NCBI RefSeq assembly: GCF_023078275.1
Contig: NC_062983.1
Location: forward strand, 4,767,001 to 4,831,000
Direction of reading: 5' to 3'
DNA length: 64,000 nt
Origin: Leguminivora glycinivorella
Taxonomy: Eukaryota; Arthropoda; Insecta; Lepidoptera; Tortricidae
In this document: positions 32,320-43,170 of the stretch, piece by piece
Layout of the letters: every line of letters starts with the position of its first letter
How positions within the stretch are numbered: position 1 is the first letter of the stretch
The notes under the pieces: generated by a model
Seen by the model: the letters and a program-made list of their open reading frames with translations, nothing else
The model's database searches: none
What the model was told of the DNA's origin: nothing
Position numbers and translations under genes: made by a program

Positions 32320-32510
32320 GCTCCCGGTCGTGACCGTGTATCGTGAACACGTAGCCGTACGCACGTTGCCGTGATACACGGCAACGGATTTCTGGTTCGT
32401 TCGTCACGTGAAAATAAATCACGTGAAATTAGGGTACGTACGTTCGTAGATCCGTCCGTACGTACGTACGAATTCACGTGACACGCCCGTTCGGTCCGCC
32501 AGCGGCGTTT
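32320..32510. repeat. Palindrome-rich patch with three CACGTGA sites
   Basis: TTGCCGTGATACACGGCAA is a local palindrome near 32366; TCACGTGA-type sites occur near 32404, 32418 and 32474; ACGTACGT runs at 32435-32470. An 89-residue minus frame overlaps it but shows no domain. Confidence 0.6.
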
Positions 32511-33648
32511 CATGAGAGAAGATAAGATCGGATGCAGTCTCTATAAGTTATGAATAAAAATGTAGGTATCGTGAGGTTATATCTTAATTACTTTTGAATT
32601 AAAATTTATATTCAATACTGCGGTTTTTCAAATATTAATATGTAAGTAATAAATAAATATAACTAAATAAACGATCCGGGGTTTCCGATAGGCTTAATTT
32701 AGAAGTGGTTATAAAAATACCAACGATATGGGTAGGTAACCTTTTGTAAGGGTAACTGCTAGATTTGGTAACCGTTTCAGATAAAGTTTCCTTCCAGTCA
32801 TTTGAGTTTTTTACTCTATCTAAAGGTTTTCAACAGTTATAATTCTAAATTCGACTTATTATTAAATAACCACTGTTAGCATTGTCTCTACGCTACAACC
32901 GACGCTTCGAGTACAAATTCAAAAAATGCTTATACTTTCACTAAAATATTACTTTTATGTTTATTAAAATGGCACTATACCATGACTATACCTTATCCTT
33001 TGTTAAGCTTATCTGTTGAGTGGTTGTGGTTGAAAAATACCATGCGTTAACGTGGTAATATGGGCTTAACCGTGCACCGTGATACCCTTGAATCTGCTTA
33101 TTATGTGTCTGCAATGTTCGTTGACAAAAACTCTCTAGTTACCCTCTGATTAATAAGATTTAATAGGAAGATAAGTATCCACGGTACCATTCAATTATTG
33201 ATGCAAGGAGTAAGAAATTTGTCAATTTAGTATAAAAATTAAGAATGTGACGATAGGATGACATCCACGGAAACGTAATTTTAACACATACCTAGTTAAT
33301 AATTATGTTATACATTTTACGCGAACTTACTTAACTGTTATAGCCACTATTTAATTAGGTAATTAGTGTAATTACGTTATATAGTAATAAGATTGATGGT
33401 AGTAAAAAAAAAGTCTACTTTAAGAGGGTTCAAGGCGCAGGATTATCATTTTATTAAGATGTAAACACTGTTTTATGACTGATATATTGTTTCAAAAATA
33501 ATAAATAGGCACTGCTTAATAAAGTGAGCTTCGTTATACTATTTACATGCAATAACTTTAAAATTATTTTTTCGTGGTATTTAAACTTAGACCTTTGCTG
33601 CTTTCATTTACTTATTATGGATTACACCTATTTAAAAAATTGACTTAC
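32511..33648. other. No feature recognised
   Basis: AT-rich intergenic sequence. Confidence 0.4.
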
Positions 33649-33842
33649 TCGTTTGATGTCGTAACAGTAACAGCAGATTTCAAATGAACTGACGTCAAAT
33701 GCCTCGCGATAGATCCTGTAGTACCATGACGACACGGAAACTCATTGTTTGTCCGATCCTTGCAGAGACTACATAAAGTTGAATCTCCGACTCTGGTGGC
33801 ATATCTCCACACCAAACTTTTCTTCGTTGTTAAGAGTTTCAA
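33649..33842 (-). CDS. BED-type zinc-finger exon (hAT transposase or ZBED-like)
   Basis: BED fingers bind DNA at the N-terminus of hAT transposases and of host proteins derived from them. This minus-strand exon reads SLVWRYATRVGDSTLCSLC with a Trp at 12 and CX2C at 24 and 27, then GTTGSIARHLTSVH with HX4H at 48 and 53, the BED ligand spacing. At its 3' end CGA is followed by GTAAGT (33648-33643), an ideal donor whose TAA only looks like a stop; the junction is phase 2. The frame opens with TTG, not ATG, and an in-frame TAA lies 9 nt upstream, so the start is unclear: there may be a small shift with the ATG at 33846-33844, or an unseen acceptor. No further transposase exon was recognised on the minus side of the window. 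Confidence 0.6.
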
Positions 33843-33849
33843 ACATTAA

Positions 33850-35781
33850 CAGTAACAATACAAAAAATTAACAAAACAACAAGACAATAACTTTTAAATT
33901 CACCGCTAAAGTAAAATGTCAAGGCCTTCAAGTGTTGATCAACTGGGATCTTACAAGTGACTAATTGAAATAAACTAAAATTCTAAACTGCCCCATCCAG
34001 ATTAAATAAAAAATCCTAAAATGTAAAAATAACACATCGCTCACTTCACTCAGCTTCACGTACAAAAGGCTGCTCGTAAATTTTACTGTCTTTATTACCA
34101 CGTGGTGGAACTGCGCTTATTATTTGCAAAATACCACCACAGTAAGATAGCTGAGCTCGTTCGTCAAACAATACAGTGCTATAAAGGAATATACTATCTA
34201 AAAGTATTATTTAATGTACCGAAACTGATAAGAACTGCAGCTGTCATTTTTTTTGTCTTAGCCGTGGCCCCGCGCACATGTGTGCATATTTTTTGCCTGG
34301 AGTATAATAGTCATCATAAACTTGCTCTTTTGTTCACCTACACTCCTGTTTGTCTTGTTTACATTTAAGATTACGTTATATGCTTACATAAGAGCAAGCT
34401 TAAATATTAATTAATTAAAGCCACTTGGTAGGTTTTCATTTTCATACATAATAAATGAAAGAATAAATGTGAAAACCTTAAGAATAACATAATAATGCTT
34501 GACCAGAAATATATGGCTAAGCGTCGTGTTGCTGAATTTCATCAGAACTATTGTCCCGGATCCGTAAGTTCACATTTTTGACACATTTGTTTTGAAGTAC
34601 ATATGTTGCGATGTGGCTAAGGCGTATCGTTTGCCAAATCTAACGATTAATTTCGAATTGGTTGAATCGATTAGGCCCTATGGACAAGGAGGCGCTTAAA
34701 CAAATATACGATTTCTATCAACTTACTGAAATGTCATTTGAATCGAAATTACACTCTGCCACAGCACTAGTTTAAAAATAAAAATTAATGATAAATGGTT
34801 TAATAAGTAAATCTTGCGTTATAAATTAATATCGTAAAATACTTACTAACGAAGATCCGCAAAAATGTAACATGTTTTAGATTATGTTTAAAGTAAGGGA
34901 AATATTATTTTTCTACTCGTCGATTGTAATCTGTCAATTAGGACACCACAGACTAAACTATAAGTGCTAACTTTTCAGTGTTGGATACTCTATGGCAGTT
35001 CCGACTCAACTATAATAATATATGTACTTAATCTCATTATAGTTGACTTTAAGTTAACTGTAATAATTTCAAAAATAGAACATCATACAATTTATATACT
35101 AATTTGCGATACCTGGCAAATTTTTCTGCATCTGAAATACATTTTTTTTATTTGTGGCGTTATCGGCCAATCAGAGATGGTTGTTACAAACAATTGGTTA
35201 CTAGGTAATTCGATGTTGATACAACGGTGAACGACGCTATTAACATTAATTTAAACTTGCATGAATGATGATATTTCCGTCCATTGATGATGAAGATGAT
35301 GACTCGTAGAAAAAGTATTGTATACAATAGTGATATAATTAAGTTTTTCACTCTCGTACCGTACTGTTAGGCCACTCAGCAAAGCTTCGTGGCCTAAACA
35401 TGGTACTCGACTGAAAAGCTTTGTATTATATCGCGATTGTATAAAATACTATTTTAAGTACTTGATTTTTTTAACCATTATTACAGGATTTTACGTTTTG
35501 TGGACGCTGTCATGTGTGAAAAAGAGGTTCTTACACTTCTTACAGCTCTGGGACAATAGTTACTCCATACTATACTAAACTGTCACCACATACAGTTTTA
35601 AGTTAGTGTCAAGTATTTGAGGATTCTGACGGCACATGTCAAAAAATAAACAATATTAAGACGTAACGTAACACAGGTTGACATTTACCATACAGGTATA
35701 TAGATAGTGTAAGGCATCGGACAGTTTGCTAGTTTTAATTTCAATAAAATCGGAAACAGAATAACGCCGTAAATCACTTAA
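33850..35781. other. No feature recognised
   Basis: AT-rich over almost 2 kb. Frames of 88 residues at 34102 and 34964 are hydrophobic but have no initiation context or family resemblance. Confidence 0.4.
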
Positions 35782-36172
35782 TCTTCTCTTATAAAATAAA
35801 CTCCCGGGGAGCCGCGTCTGTCTGTGTGTTCGTGATAAACTCAAAACTGAACGGGTTTTCATATGGTTTTCACTTATGAATAGAGTAATTCTTGAGGAAA
35901 GTTCAGGTATATAATTTGTTAAAGTTTTGTTTGAATTGGTTGAAATATGACGATATTTTCTAATCGAGTTGGACAAAATCCCGCTGACTGAGAGCTTTAA
36001 TCGAAAACGCTGCCGAAACCGTTTGAGCTATATCAAAATAATGTATTGGAAAATTGTGTCTCTCTAATAGGTCTACAAAAAAGTCCGCGATGGCATATGT
36101 CTATCTTTTACGGATAACTTATTATAACAATTTTTATCATAATCCCCGTGCGTAGCCGGGGAGGGCCGCTAG
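35782..36172 (+). mobile_element. Non-autonomous Helitron
   Basis: Starts TC (TCTTCTCTTATAAAATAAAC) after an A and ends CTAG before a T, the Helitron A/T insertion rule. A stem CCCC-GTGCGTAGC-GGGG lies about 7 nt before CTAG, as expected for the 3' hairpin. The subterminal ACTGAACGGGTTTTCATATG is common to insect Helitron-like repeats. 391 bp, non-coding. Confidence 0.7.
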
Positions 36173-36645
36173 TTATATGTATTGTATAAAAATCGAAGCA
36201 AAACATAAATATAAGTTTAATTCATATTATGTAAAAAAAATTTCGTCCAGTATTAAGTATAGGTATTAAGTGATAATTCAATAATAGTCATGATTTGGTT
36301 TCCTACTTACAACTGTACAAATAAAGACAAAATCGCTAAAAAAATTGAGGCTAATACAAACAAGGTAGGGTACTTAAGAAAATGCTAAGAAAAAGTTTAT
36401 TTCTACTACGAGACAGGAATATCTTTCTAACATTAATCGAATGGTCGCCCTACTAAGGGTATATTCAGTGTCCGAGAACGAATGGAGGCAAAAACTCGCC
36501 TGCCATATGTCGATAACGATAAATTCCACTTTTCAACGGGAATTGTGGAAATTTGAGCTTTTTCAACCGGTGTAGTTAGTTTAACGTTTTATTTTGGTGC
36601 TAGAGTGTTCGGAGGACTTTTTTACAATAAGAGTGAAATAGTTAT
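36173..36645. other. No feature recognised
   Basis: AT-rich intergenic sequence. Confidence 0.4.
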
Positions 36646-37090
36646 TTGTTATACAAGGATGCAAAGTTGTATTTTAACGCCGAGTGTGAAATTGAAAAAC
36701 GAGCAAGTGAAAGGATTCTATAGTTAAACCACGAGCGAAGCGAGTGGTTCGAGAATAGAATCCTGAACTTGCGAGTTTTTTAACACACGAGAAGTAAAAT
36801 ACATTTGCACCCGAGTGTAACACAAAACTTTTCCCCTTACTATAGCGAGGAAAGTACAACGCAAAAAACGCGTTTATCACTGCTTCCAGTAGTTCCACAG
36901 GTGGTAAAACACCGTCATGACTAGATTCACTCACTTTTATCAATTTTAAAGCAGAAAAAATTACTATATTCAAGGTCAAATTACTTTATCCACTAGTGGA
37001 TAAAATGCGTTTTTACCAGCTGGTATTAAAGGACAAAACACGTGTTTCCGAGCTAGTTAGGGGAAAACATTTTTATGAACCAGTCTTAAG
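36646..37090. repeat. Palindrome-bearing dispersed repeat
   Basis: AGGATTCTATAGTTAAACCA at 36713 pairs with TGGTTCGAGAATAGAATCCT at 36744. ACCAGCTGGTATTAAAGGAC near 37016 and the flanking AAACA/ATTTT segments look MITE-like. The 101-residue minus frame is not convincing. Confidence 0.45.
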
Positions 37091-37181
37091 GCCTAAGTGG
37101 ACGCTCGGAGCGGAGCGTTCTGCAGCGTCAACTCAGGACACTTGTGTGAGCTTCAACTGTTTGGTATGCACGCCGCACGCC

Positions 37182-37820
37182 TAGGGTTGCAAAAAAACGT
37201 TTTTTTTTTCTGGCTTGAAAAAAACATGAAAAAAACCGTGAAAAAAAAACTGTTTTTTTTCTGGAGTATGTTTTTTTTTTCTTAAGTACGAAATCTCAAA
37301 ATTTGCAAAGCAGTTAATACTTTTATAGTGTTTTTTAGACTTTATGTTAACTATTAAAGGATTTTAATCAAATAACTTTAATTTCTGGTCTTATAAAAGT
37401 AACATTTACGAAATCTGTAGTTGGTAGTTATCACTGTTTACTGTTGGCAACACCACCGCCTCTCCACGCTGCACGCCGCATCGGGGATTCCCCAAAAAAC
37501 GTTTGTATACATACTATCACGCCTGTATCCCATAAAGGGGTAGGCAGAGCACATGAAACTACTAAAGCTTCAGGGCCACTCTTAGCAAATAAGGGGTTAA
37601 AAGAAAACGAAACTGTGGCATACTGATGTTAATCGAAATAAAATGTACGTTATTGTTATTGAAACACGATACAACTCACGAAAAACCGTTATTGTCGAAT
37701 TATTTGTTATCTGAAAAAAAAAAAACCATATTTAGAAAAAAAACAATGGTGCTCGGTTTTTTTCATAATTCTGAAAAAAAAAACATTTTTTTTTTTTTTT
37801 TTTTTCTATTTGCAACCCTA
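37182..37820. mobile_element. hAT-like MITE with 8-bp target duplication
   Basis: TAGGGTTGCAAA at 37182 is inverted as TTTGCAACCCTA ending 37820. Flanks CGCACGCC (37174-37181) and CGCCCGCC (37821-37828) match at 7 of 8 positions, the hAT target length. Long A and T runs inside. It carries a nested LINE fragment at 37501-37625. Confidence 0.75.
37501..37625 (-). repeat. LINE 3' fragment nested in the hAT MITE
   Basis: Inverse of 26380-26480: TGTATCCCATAAAGGGGTAG, CATGAAACTACTAAAGCTTC and AATAAGGGGTTAAAAGAAAA. Confidence 0.8.
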
Positions 37821-37828
37821 CGCCCGCC

Positions 37829-38396
37829 ACACCCCGCTGCACACCAATGAGCCTGCACTCAGGCCTGTAGGTAATGCATACGAAACCGATAGCCAAAAAA
37901 AAAAAGGGGGGGGGTTCAAATCACGGTAAGGGCAATTATTTTTCGGGTTAACAGGTTCATAAGTCCTGGATGTTTCAAATTTACCCATTATAATAATTTA
38001 ATTTGTATAGTATTGTATTATTGTAGCTAAATACCCACAAAACAAGGCATCTTCACAGACGGCGCTACAGGAGCGAAAATGCTAAAAAAAATTTTGAAAA
38101 TCGGTCCACGATTCTCGGAGATATCGAGTACTATTTACCTTTCAGTTTTGTTGTGACATGTACTAACACTCTTATCTATGAATTTTTAAAATTCAAAATA
38201 GATAAATTGAATTGAAGGGTTAAATTATTACAAGGGTTAAATATAGAACTCTCTAATTCAATTTATAAAATTAGAAATCAACCTTTTAATACGAATGTAG
38301 TGGGCTTCAATGGGAAAAGTAATTCAACCGATAAGCGAAGGAAAAATTGCCTTCGATCTTATCGTACCATTTCGTGCGCTGCGGTACCATTGGTTT
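37829..38396. other. No feature recognised
   Basis: AT-rich with a short G run at 37907-37914. Confidence 0.4.
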
Positions 38397-38605
38397 ACAA
38401 TAAGAACGATTTAATACTGGACTGACATAGCTTATACAAAAAAGCATACCCCTGAAATGTATGGGCCTTTTAGGCTTAAACTAGATGGCGCTGTTCGCGG
38501 CCTGAAAGTACTCAAAATCATATTTTTCCCAAATATTTTTGCACGTTTTTATTCTTTGTAAGAACAAATGACATGCTTCTTTATTACACGACTGCCCCAA
38601 AAAAA
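38397..38605 (+). repeat. Dispersed element, uninterrupted copy
   Basis: AAGAACGATTTAATACTGGA, TGAAATGTATGGGCCTTTTA, CTAGATGGCGCTGTTCGC, and AAATCATATTTTTCCCAAAT match 53911-54260, but here TATACAAAAAAGCATACCCC is continuous. Confidence 0.8.
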
Positions 38606-39040
38606 TAGTGTATTGTTTTCAGCGTTCATGTTTGTAAGTATGTAAGTATGTATATATGTGAGTTTCTTTATTCCACCATACCTTCTGAATGCCTTAACCG
38701 ATTTAAATGAATGATGTATCATTGGAATCCTTACGTCACCCCAATGAACATAGGATATGTGACGTCACTTAAAATTCAATATGGCGGATTGGTCAGGTTG
38801 TCAGGTTTTTGTCCATTGTCCCCCGACTGCAATGGAAATAAAATATCCAGGTACGGTCACGATATCCTCCATGACCATTAACTTTTGCTTTAGCTATTTA
38901 TGAACCTTACTAAACAGTGATAAACACTCAACTCATTATTCTAATTTATATTAATCAAGTTGACTGACCAGCATATCTAAAGATTATTTTCATCTTTTCA
39001 GTTCGCTTTAATTAGTAATTTGTAGGCATCATAGTATTAG
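38606..39040. other. No feature recognised
   Basis: GTAAGTATGTAAGTATGTAT microsatellite at 38635-38656; otherwise nothing. Confidence 0.4.
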
Positions 39041-39041
39041 T

Positions 39042-39150
39042 AGTAGTAGTAATCACTTTATTGTGTACAACAAATTTATATACAATTTACAGGAAGAGAG
39101 GTACAAAGGCGAACTTATCCCTATAAGGGATATCTTCCAGCTAACCTTAG
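39042..39150 (-). repeat. LINE 3' fragment
   Basis: AGTAGTAGTAGTAATCACTT then TATTGTGTACAACAAATTTA on the plus strand; read on minus it ends ACACAATAAAGTGATT with a short-repeat tail. Copy at 57933-58022. It interrupts a match (CATCAGTGTAGTTATGATAG, 39158) to 54278-54330. Confidence 0.7.
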
Positions 39151-39477
39151 ATCAAACATCATCAGTGTAGTTATGATAGTATTTAATAGTTGAAGCTAAA
39201 AAATCGAGGTGCTATTTTTAGTATGAAGTATCTAAATCCTATAGAAATAATGCTTGGTTTACAACTAATTTACCATTTCTATTTTATCACTCGTGCAAGA
39301 AGTGGTTTCATTATCCATATCGAGTTCTAGTAGTGCCTCCAGGGACGGACTATCGATTCCTCCCACAGATTATGCCGGTTATAAAGAAAAGTAAATTCCG
39401 GGGATCCAACGCCACCAATTGTCCATTAATTTAATCAAAAGACATAAGGGACTGAAGAAGGGATTCTTTTATAGGAA

Positions 39478-39545
39478 TATCGAACCCGGGTCTTCAGCTT
39501 ATGCGGCTATTAACGTCCTTACCACTAGACCACCAGCTCGCCGTA
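39478..39545 (-). mobile_element. tRNA-derived SINE head (family C)
   Basis: Minus strand has GGTCTAGTGGTAAGGACG and the B-box-like CCCGGGTTCGAT. No complete cloverleaf. Confidence 0.55.
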
Positions 39546-39689
39546 CCGTTCTCCTAGCTGAAACTAGTTCTCCTAGCTACTTTTACAACTAGGTGAAATC
39601 CTCCCTCTAAGCATAGAAGCAAAAAACCTCTTTAATCTCTTGAAGTTGAAAAGAAAAATCATTCCGAATCGGTGATTTTTTTTTCTTTT

Positions 39690-39875
39690 TTTTTATAAAT
39701 GGGCTTACTCTTGTCCACAGAGTAGCCAAAGGCAAAGACGTGGCCTACGATGGAGTGAGCTCGCCTAGAAGATGCCTGTTCGCCCTTGATTTGAAGGTTG
39801 CCGGGTTATATGAGCTCGGAAATATAGCCGCCGGCAAGGAATTCCACCCCTTGGCAGTGGATGTTAAAACTCTCT
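39690..39875 (+). repeat. Dispersed repeat with GAGTGAGCTCGCC core (longest copy)
   Basis: TATAAATGGGCTTACTCTTG through GGTTGCCGGGTTATATGAGC and GCCGGCAAGGAATTCCA. It joins the family seen at 19485 and 31668 to the 3' piece seen inverted at 63905-64000. Confidence 0.8.
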
Positions 39876-40042
39876 GAAATGGTGATGAAAAACAATTTTC
39901 CCATTCAATTACCATTCATCATTAATCGGCCCGTTACCTGCTAATTGTTTGATCGTACGAACAAAAGTCGATCGCCTTTGTTCCCAACAAAAAACTTATC
40001 AGACAAGCCAATCAGACCCATTCGATTCTGGAAATGTCAAAG

Positions 40043-40366
40043 GGTCGTAGGTCTGGTGCGTGGTATAAGTGAAGAGCGTTTTTGCAAGTTTTTTGAAGTA
40101 AAACTTCTAGTGCGACTTCTAACTTTATGTCGCCAACTCGAATTTTGAAAAAATGATCCGTCTAGCCAGAAATGTGCCAATTTTGGAAGTGAAACTTTGA
40201 AGAGTTTATGTTTGTTTTTAACCCCCGACGCAAAAACGAAGGGGTGTTATAAGTTTGACGTGTCTGTCTGTGTGTTTGTTTGTCTGTCTGTATGTCTGTC
40301 TGTCTGTTTGTCGTAAGGTCTGGTGCGAGACAAGAGTGAAGGGCGTTTTATTACAAGTTTTTTTTT
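40043..40366 (+). repeat. Direct repeats with a truncated CCCCCGAC element between
   Basis: GGTCTGGTGCGTGGTATAAG (40051 region) and GGTCTGGTGCGAGACAAGAG (40318 region), each followed by GTGAAG.GCGTTTT and CAAGTTTTTT. The truncated element at 40219-40311 (TAACCCCCGACGCAAAAACG, then GTCTGTCTG) lies between them. Confidence 0.7.
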
Positions 40367-40532
40367 ATTGCCCTCACACTCTAAGTACAGCAGTTGACTC
40401 TCTGTAGCTATAAATATATTTAAAGTAAAAGTGAACAGGCTATTACTTAATCATGAGCTTCATCTTAGACTAGACATTGTTCAGTGTCCAATCAGGTGTG
40501 ACTAGGGTTAATTTTCGATCAGTCTATAAAAT

Positions 40533-41144
40533 AAAACCGGCCAAGAGCGTGTCGGGCCACGCTCAGTGTAGGGTTCCGTAGTTTTCCGTATTTTTCTCAA
40601 AAACTACCGAACCTATCAAGTTCAAAACAATTTTCCTAGAAAGTCTTTATAAAGTTCTACTTTTGTGATTTTTTTCATATTTTTTAAACATATGGTTCAA
40701 AAGTTAGAGGGGGGGGACGCACTTTTTTTTCCTTTAGGAGCGATTATTTCCGAAAATATTAATATTATCAAAAAACGATCTTAGCAAACCCTTATTCATT
40801 TTTAAATACCTATCCAATAATGTATCACACGTTGGGGTTGGAATTAAAAAAAATATTAGCCCCCAATTTACATGTAGGGGGGGTACCCTAATAAAACATT
40901 TTTTCCATTTTTTATTTTTGCACTTTGTTGGCGTGATTGATATACATATTGGTACCAAATTTCAGCTTCCTAGTGCTAACGGTTACTGAGATTATCCGCG
41001 GACGGACGGACGGACGGACGGACGGACGGACGGACGGACGGACGGACGGACGGACGGACGGACGGACGGACGGACGGACGGACGGACGGACAGACAGACA
41101 TGGCGAAACTATAAGGGTTCTAGTTGACTACGGAACCCTAAAAA
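40533..41144 (+). mobile_element. GGACGG-microsatellite element (copy 1)
   Basis: Starts AAAACCGGCCAAGAGCGTGT, has AGGGTTCCGTAG near the start and its inverse CTACGGAACCCTA at the right end (41128-41140), a C-rich/G-rich subterminal patch, and a long (GGAC)n tract at 41000-41092. No coding function; the repetitive frame over the tract is an artefact. An inverted copy is at 47709-48248. Confidence 0.85.
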
Positions 41145-41247
41145 TGATCCGAACAGTATTTAAGAACTAATTTTTACCACCTACCGTGATTAAATTCGAT
41201 TTATAATCACACTATAATGGCGCTTTTGTACTTCAACATAAGTACCT

Positions 41248-41490
41248 GCTTTTTCCCGCACCTTCGCTCGCTTTAAATGCAAAAATTGCGGATTGTCCAT
41301 ACAAACTTTTACTCCCCATTTTAGGGAAGTGGGGGGTTAGAAAGAGACAAAAAGTAGCCTATGTCACTCTCCTTTCCTTCAGCTAACTCCACTTAAAATC
41401 ACGTCAGTTCGTATCTCCGTTGTGCCGTGAAAGACGGACAAACAAACAGACACACAAACTTTCCCATTTATAATATTAGTATATTATGAA
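41248..41490 (-). mobile_element. Lep1-like Helitron (minus)
   Basis: On minus: ACTAATATTATAAATGGGAA (41485-41466), CCGTCTTTCACGGC, then the body with CCCCCACTTCCC and GCGAGCGAAGGTGCGGG near 41262. The CTAG end is degraded. Confidence 0.7.
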
Positions 41491-42141
41491 TTATTTACCA
41501 GCCTGCCATGAGGATCATCTTGCCCGGATCTCTCATACCTACTTACAAAAAGATTGTAAGCTTTTAATTGCAAGTCATGAGCGATAAGCGTATTTTGGAG
41601 ATCTGACCGGGCAGATTTTATTGAATACGCCTGTCGCAAGTTAAGTACTTGAACCGACAACAATTAGTTAGTCAACAATTATGTAACTGTGTCTCTTTTG
41701 TTTCCTTTATGTACAATAAAGCTTATACATACATACAATTAGATGGACGCTAGAATTGAACTGTAGCGCAATAAACGTGCATCGTTTCTATGTCTCTATG
41801 AAAATGACAAGAGAGTCATATTATCATGCACGAACTCGACAACTGTATGCTCAATGAGCTAACAACATCGATGTCCACTGTCGGCTTGTCCGCTCTCTAG
41901 TATTTTTTGCTCTGAGGTGTGTATATTGTAGTATCAGCTGCAAAATTGGATGGCCAATTTATCAATGAATTCATTCATAATTTCTCCATGCACTTTTGCA
42001 GCTGATATACATATATGGCTCACCTGCAGGTAAAACAAGAACTACCCGCCATCAACCCACATATTATACCGCGTCCATGCCATGAACGGTGTGCACACAA
42101 TCAACATTGCTTGCGGACACTGAAAACAATACACACCTTTT
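41491..42141. other. Intergenic with one hairpin
   Basis: TATCAGCTGCAAAATTGGAT (41932) pairs with TGCACTTTTGCAGCTGATA (41990-42008). No coding content. Confidence 0.5.
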
Positions 42142-42373
42142 TTAACTTTCGACGCAAAAACGGGGTGTTATAAGTTTAACGTGTTTGTATGTCCCTGTCT
42201 GTATGTCTGTCTGTGGCATCGTAGCTCCCGAACGGATGAACCGATTTAGGTTTAGTTTTTTCTTGTTTGAAAGCTGAGTTAGTCGGGAGTGTTCTTAGCC
42301 ATGTTTCATGAAAATTGGTCCACTCTGTCGCGGTCGAGGGTTTTTTCAAAATTTTAATTTTATGGTTAGGTTA
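42142..42373 (+). mobile_element. CCCCCGAC-family element (copy 3)
   Basis: TTAACTTTCGACGCAAAAAC, GTGTTATAAGTTTAACGTGT, the body CCGAACGGATGAACCGATTT, and the end TTTTATGGTTAGGTTAC. Shorter microsatellite than the other copies. Confidence 0.85.
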
Positions 42374-43026
42374 CTTAGGTTATCTGTTGCTTGCGTTTTC
42401 ATTACATTTATATTGCACCTCTTTGATGAAAGCCTGATGAAAAAGTTGAAGAGATTGGTAAAGTAAATTAAGAAGTAAGAAATCTGAGATGGTATAAAAT
42501 TTTAAGTGTTGGCTCTGCGTCTGATTTAATTTTCGTGTACAACGAAATTGGTGTAAGATGCAGCGGGGCAATCGGGGCGGATATTACAGTAAACTCAACA
42601 TTCAATTATACTACAATTGCTTTCTTTAGAAAGTAATCAATCTCATTTTAATAATAATTATTCTTTGTTCATTATGAACTCGTAGTTGTAGAACGGGCGC
42701 TCAATAAGTCACTTTTTTAGGCGATACTTGGGGCTTCGGTGATTAAAGTTGGTTGGTTGGTTTTGGTTTTAAAGTTGGAAATGTGTACCTTTTTCTCTGG
42801 CCGCCACTATACACCCTTCCCGGCCCCGGATAAAGAGCGCATTATCATCATGGAATAAATTAGTCCGCATTATTGTGAGTCCACAATGGCGATATCAATC
42901 TGTTTGTGCCCCGTCGATGTTGACTGTTCCGACCCTTTTAGATAACCCTTTGTGGATAAAAGTATTGGTTAGATTTTGCCGTGAGGAGTCACACCCATTT
43001 ATTTCTTTTCATCACATTTGCTGTTT
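42374..43026. other. No feature recognised
   Basis: AT-rich; frames on both strands lack domains. Confidence 0.4.
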
Positions 43027-43066
43027 AAAGGTCTCATTGCGTCTACATAGACGCAATGAGACCTTT
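43027..43066. repeat. Perfect 19-bp inverted repeat, 2-nt loop
   Basis: AAAGGTCTCATTGCGTCTA, CA, then its exact reverse complement. It lies 105 bp upstream of the retrotransposon frame at 43171. Confidence 0.97.
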
Positions 43067-43170
43067 TTAAACTTTGTTTCGAGCAGTGACCCAGTGGACA
43101 TAGCTGTCCCTCACTTTTGTACACGTGTACTGAAGCATAATGCACTATTTTATTCCCAAGGGGTGGAATA

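Noticed and set aside
33850..35230. Hydrophobic 88-residue frames as chemoreceptor exons
   Set aside because: Hydrophobicity reflects T-rich codons; no family motif and no splice pattern.
40937..41170. Coding frame with repeated Gly-Arg-Thr-Asp
   Set aside because: Translation of a (GGAC)n microsatellite.
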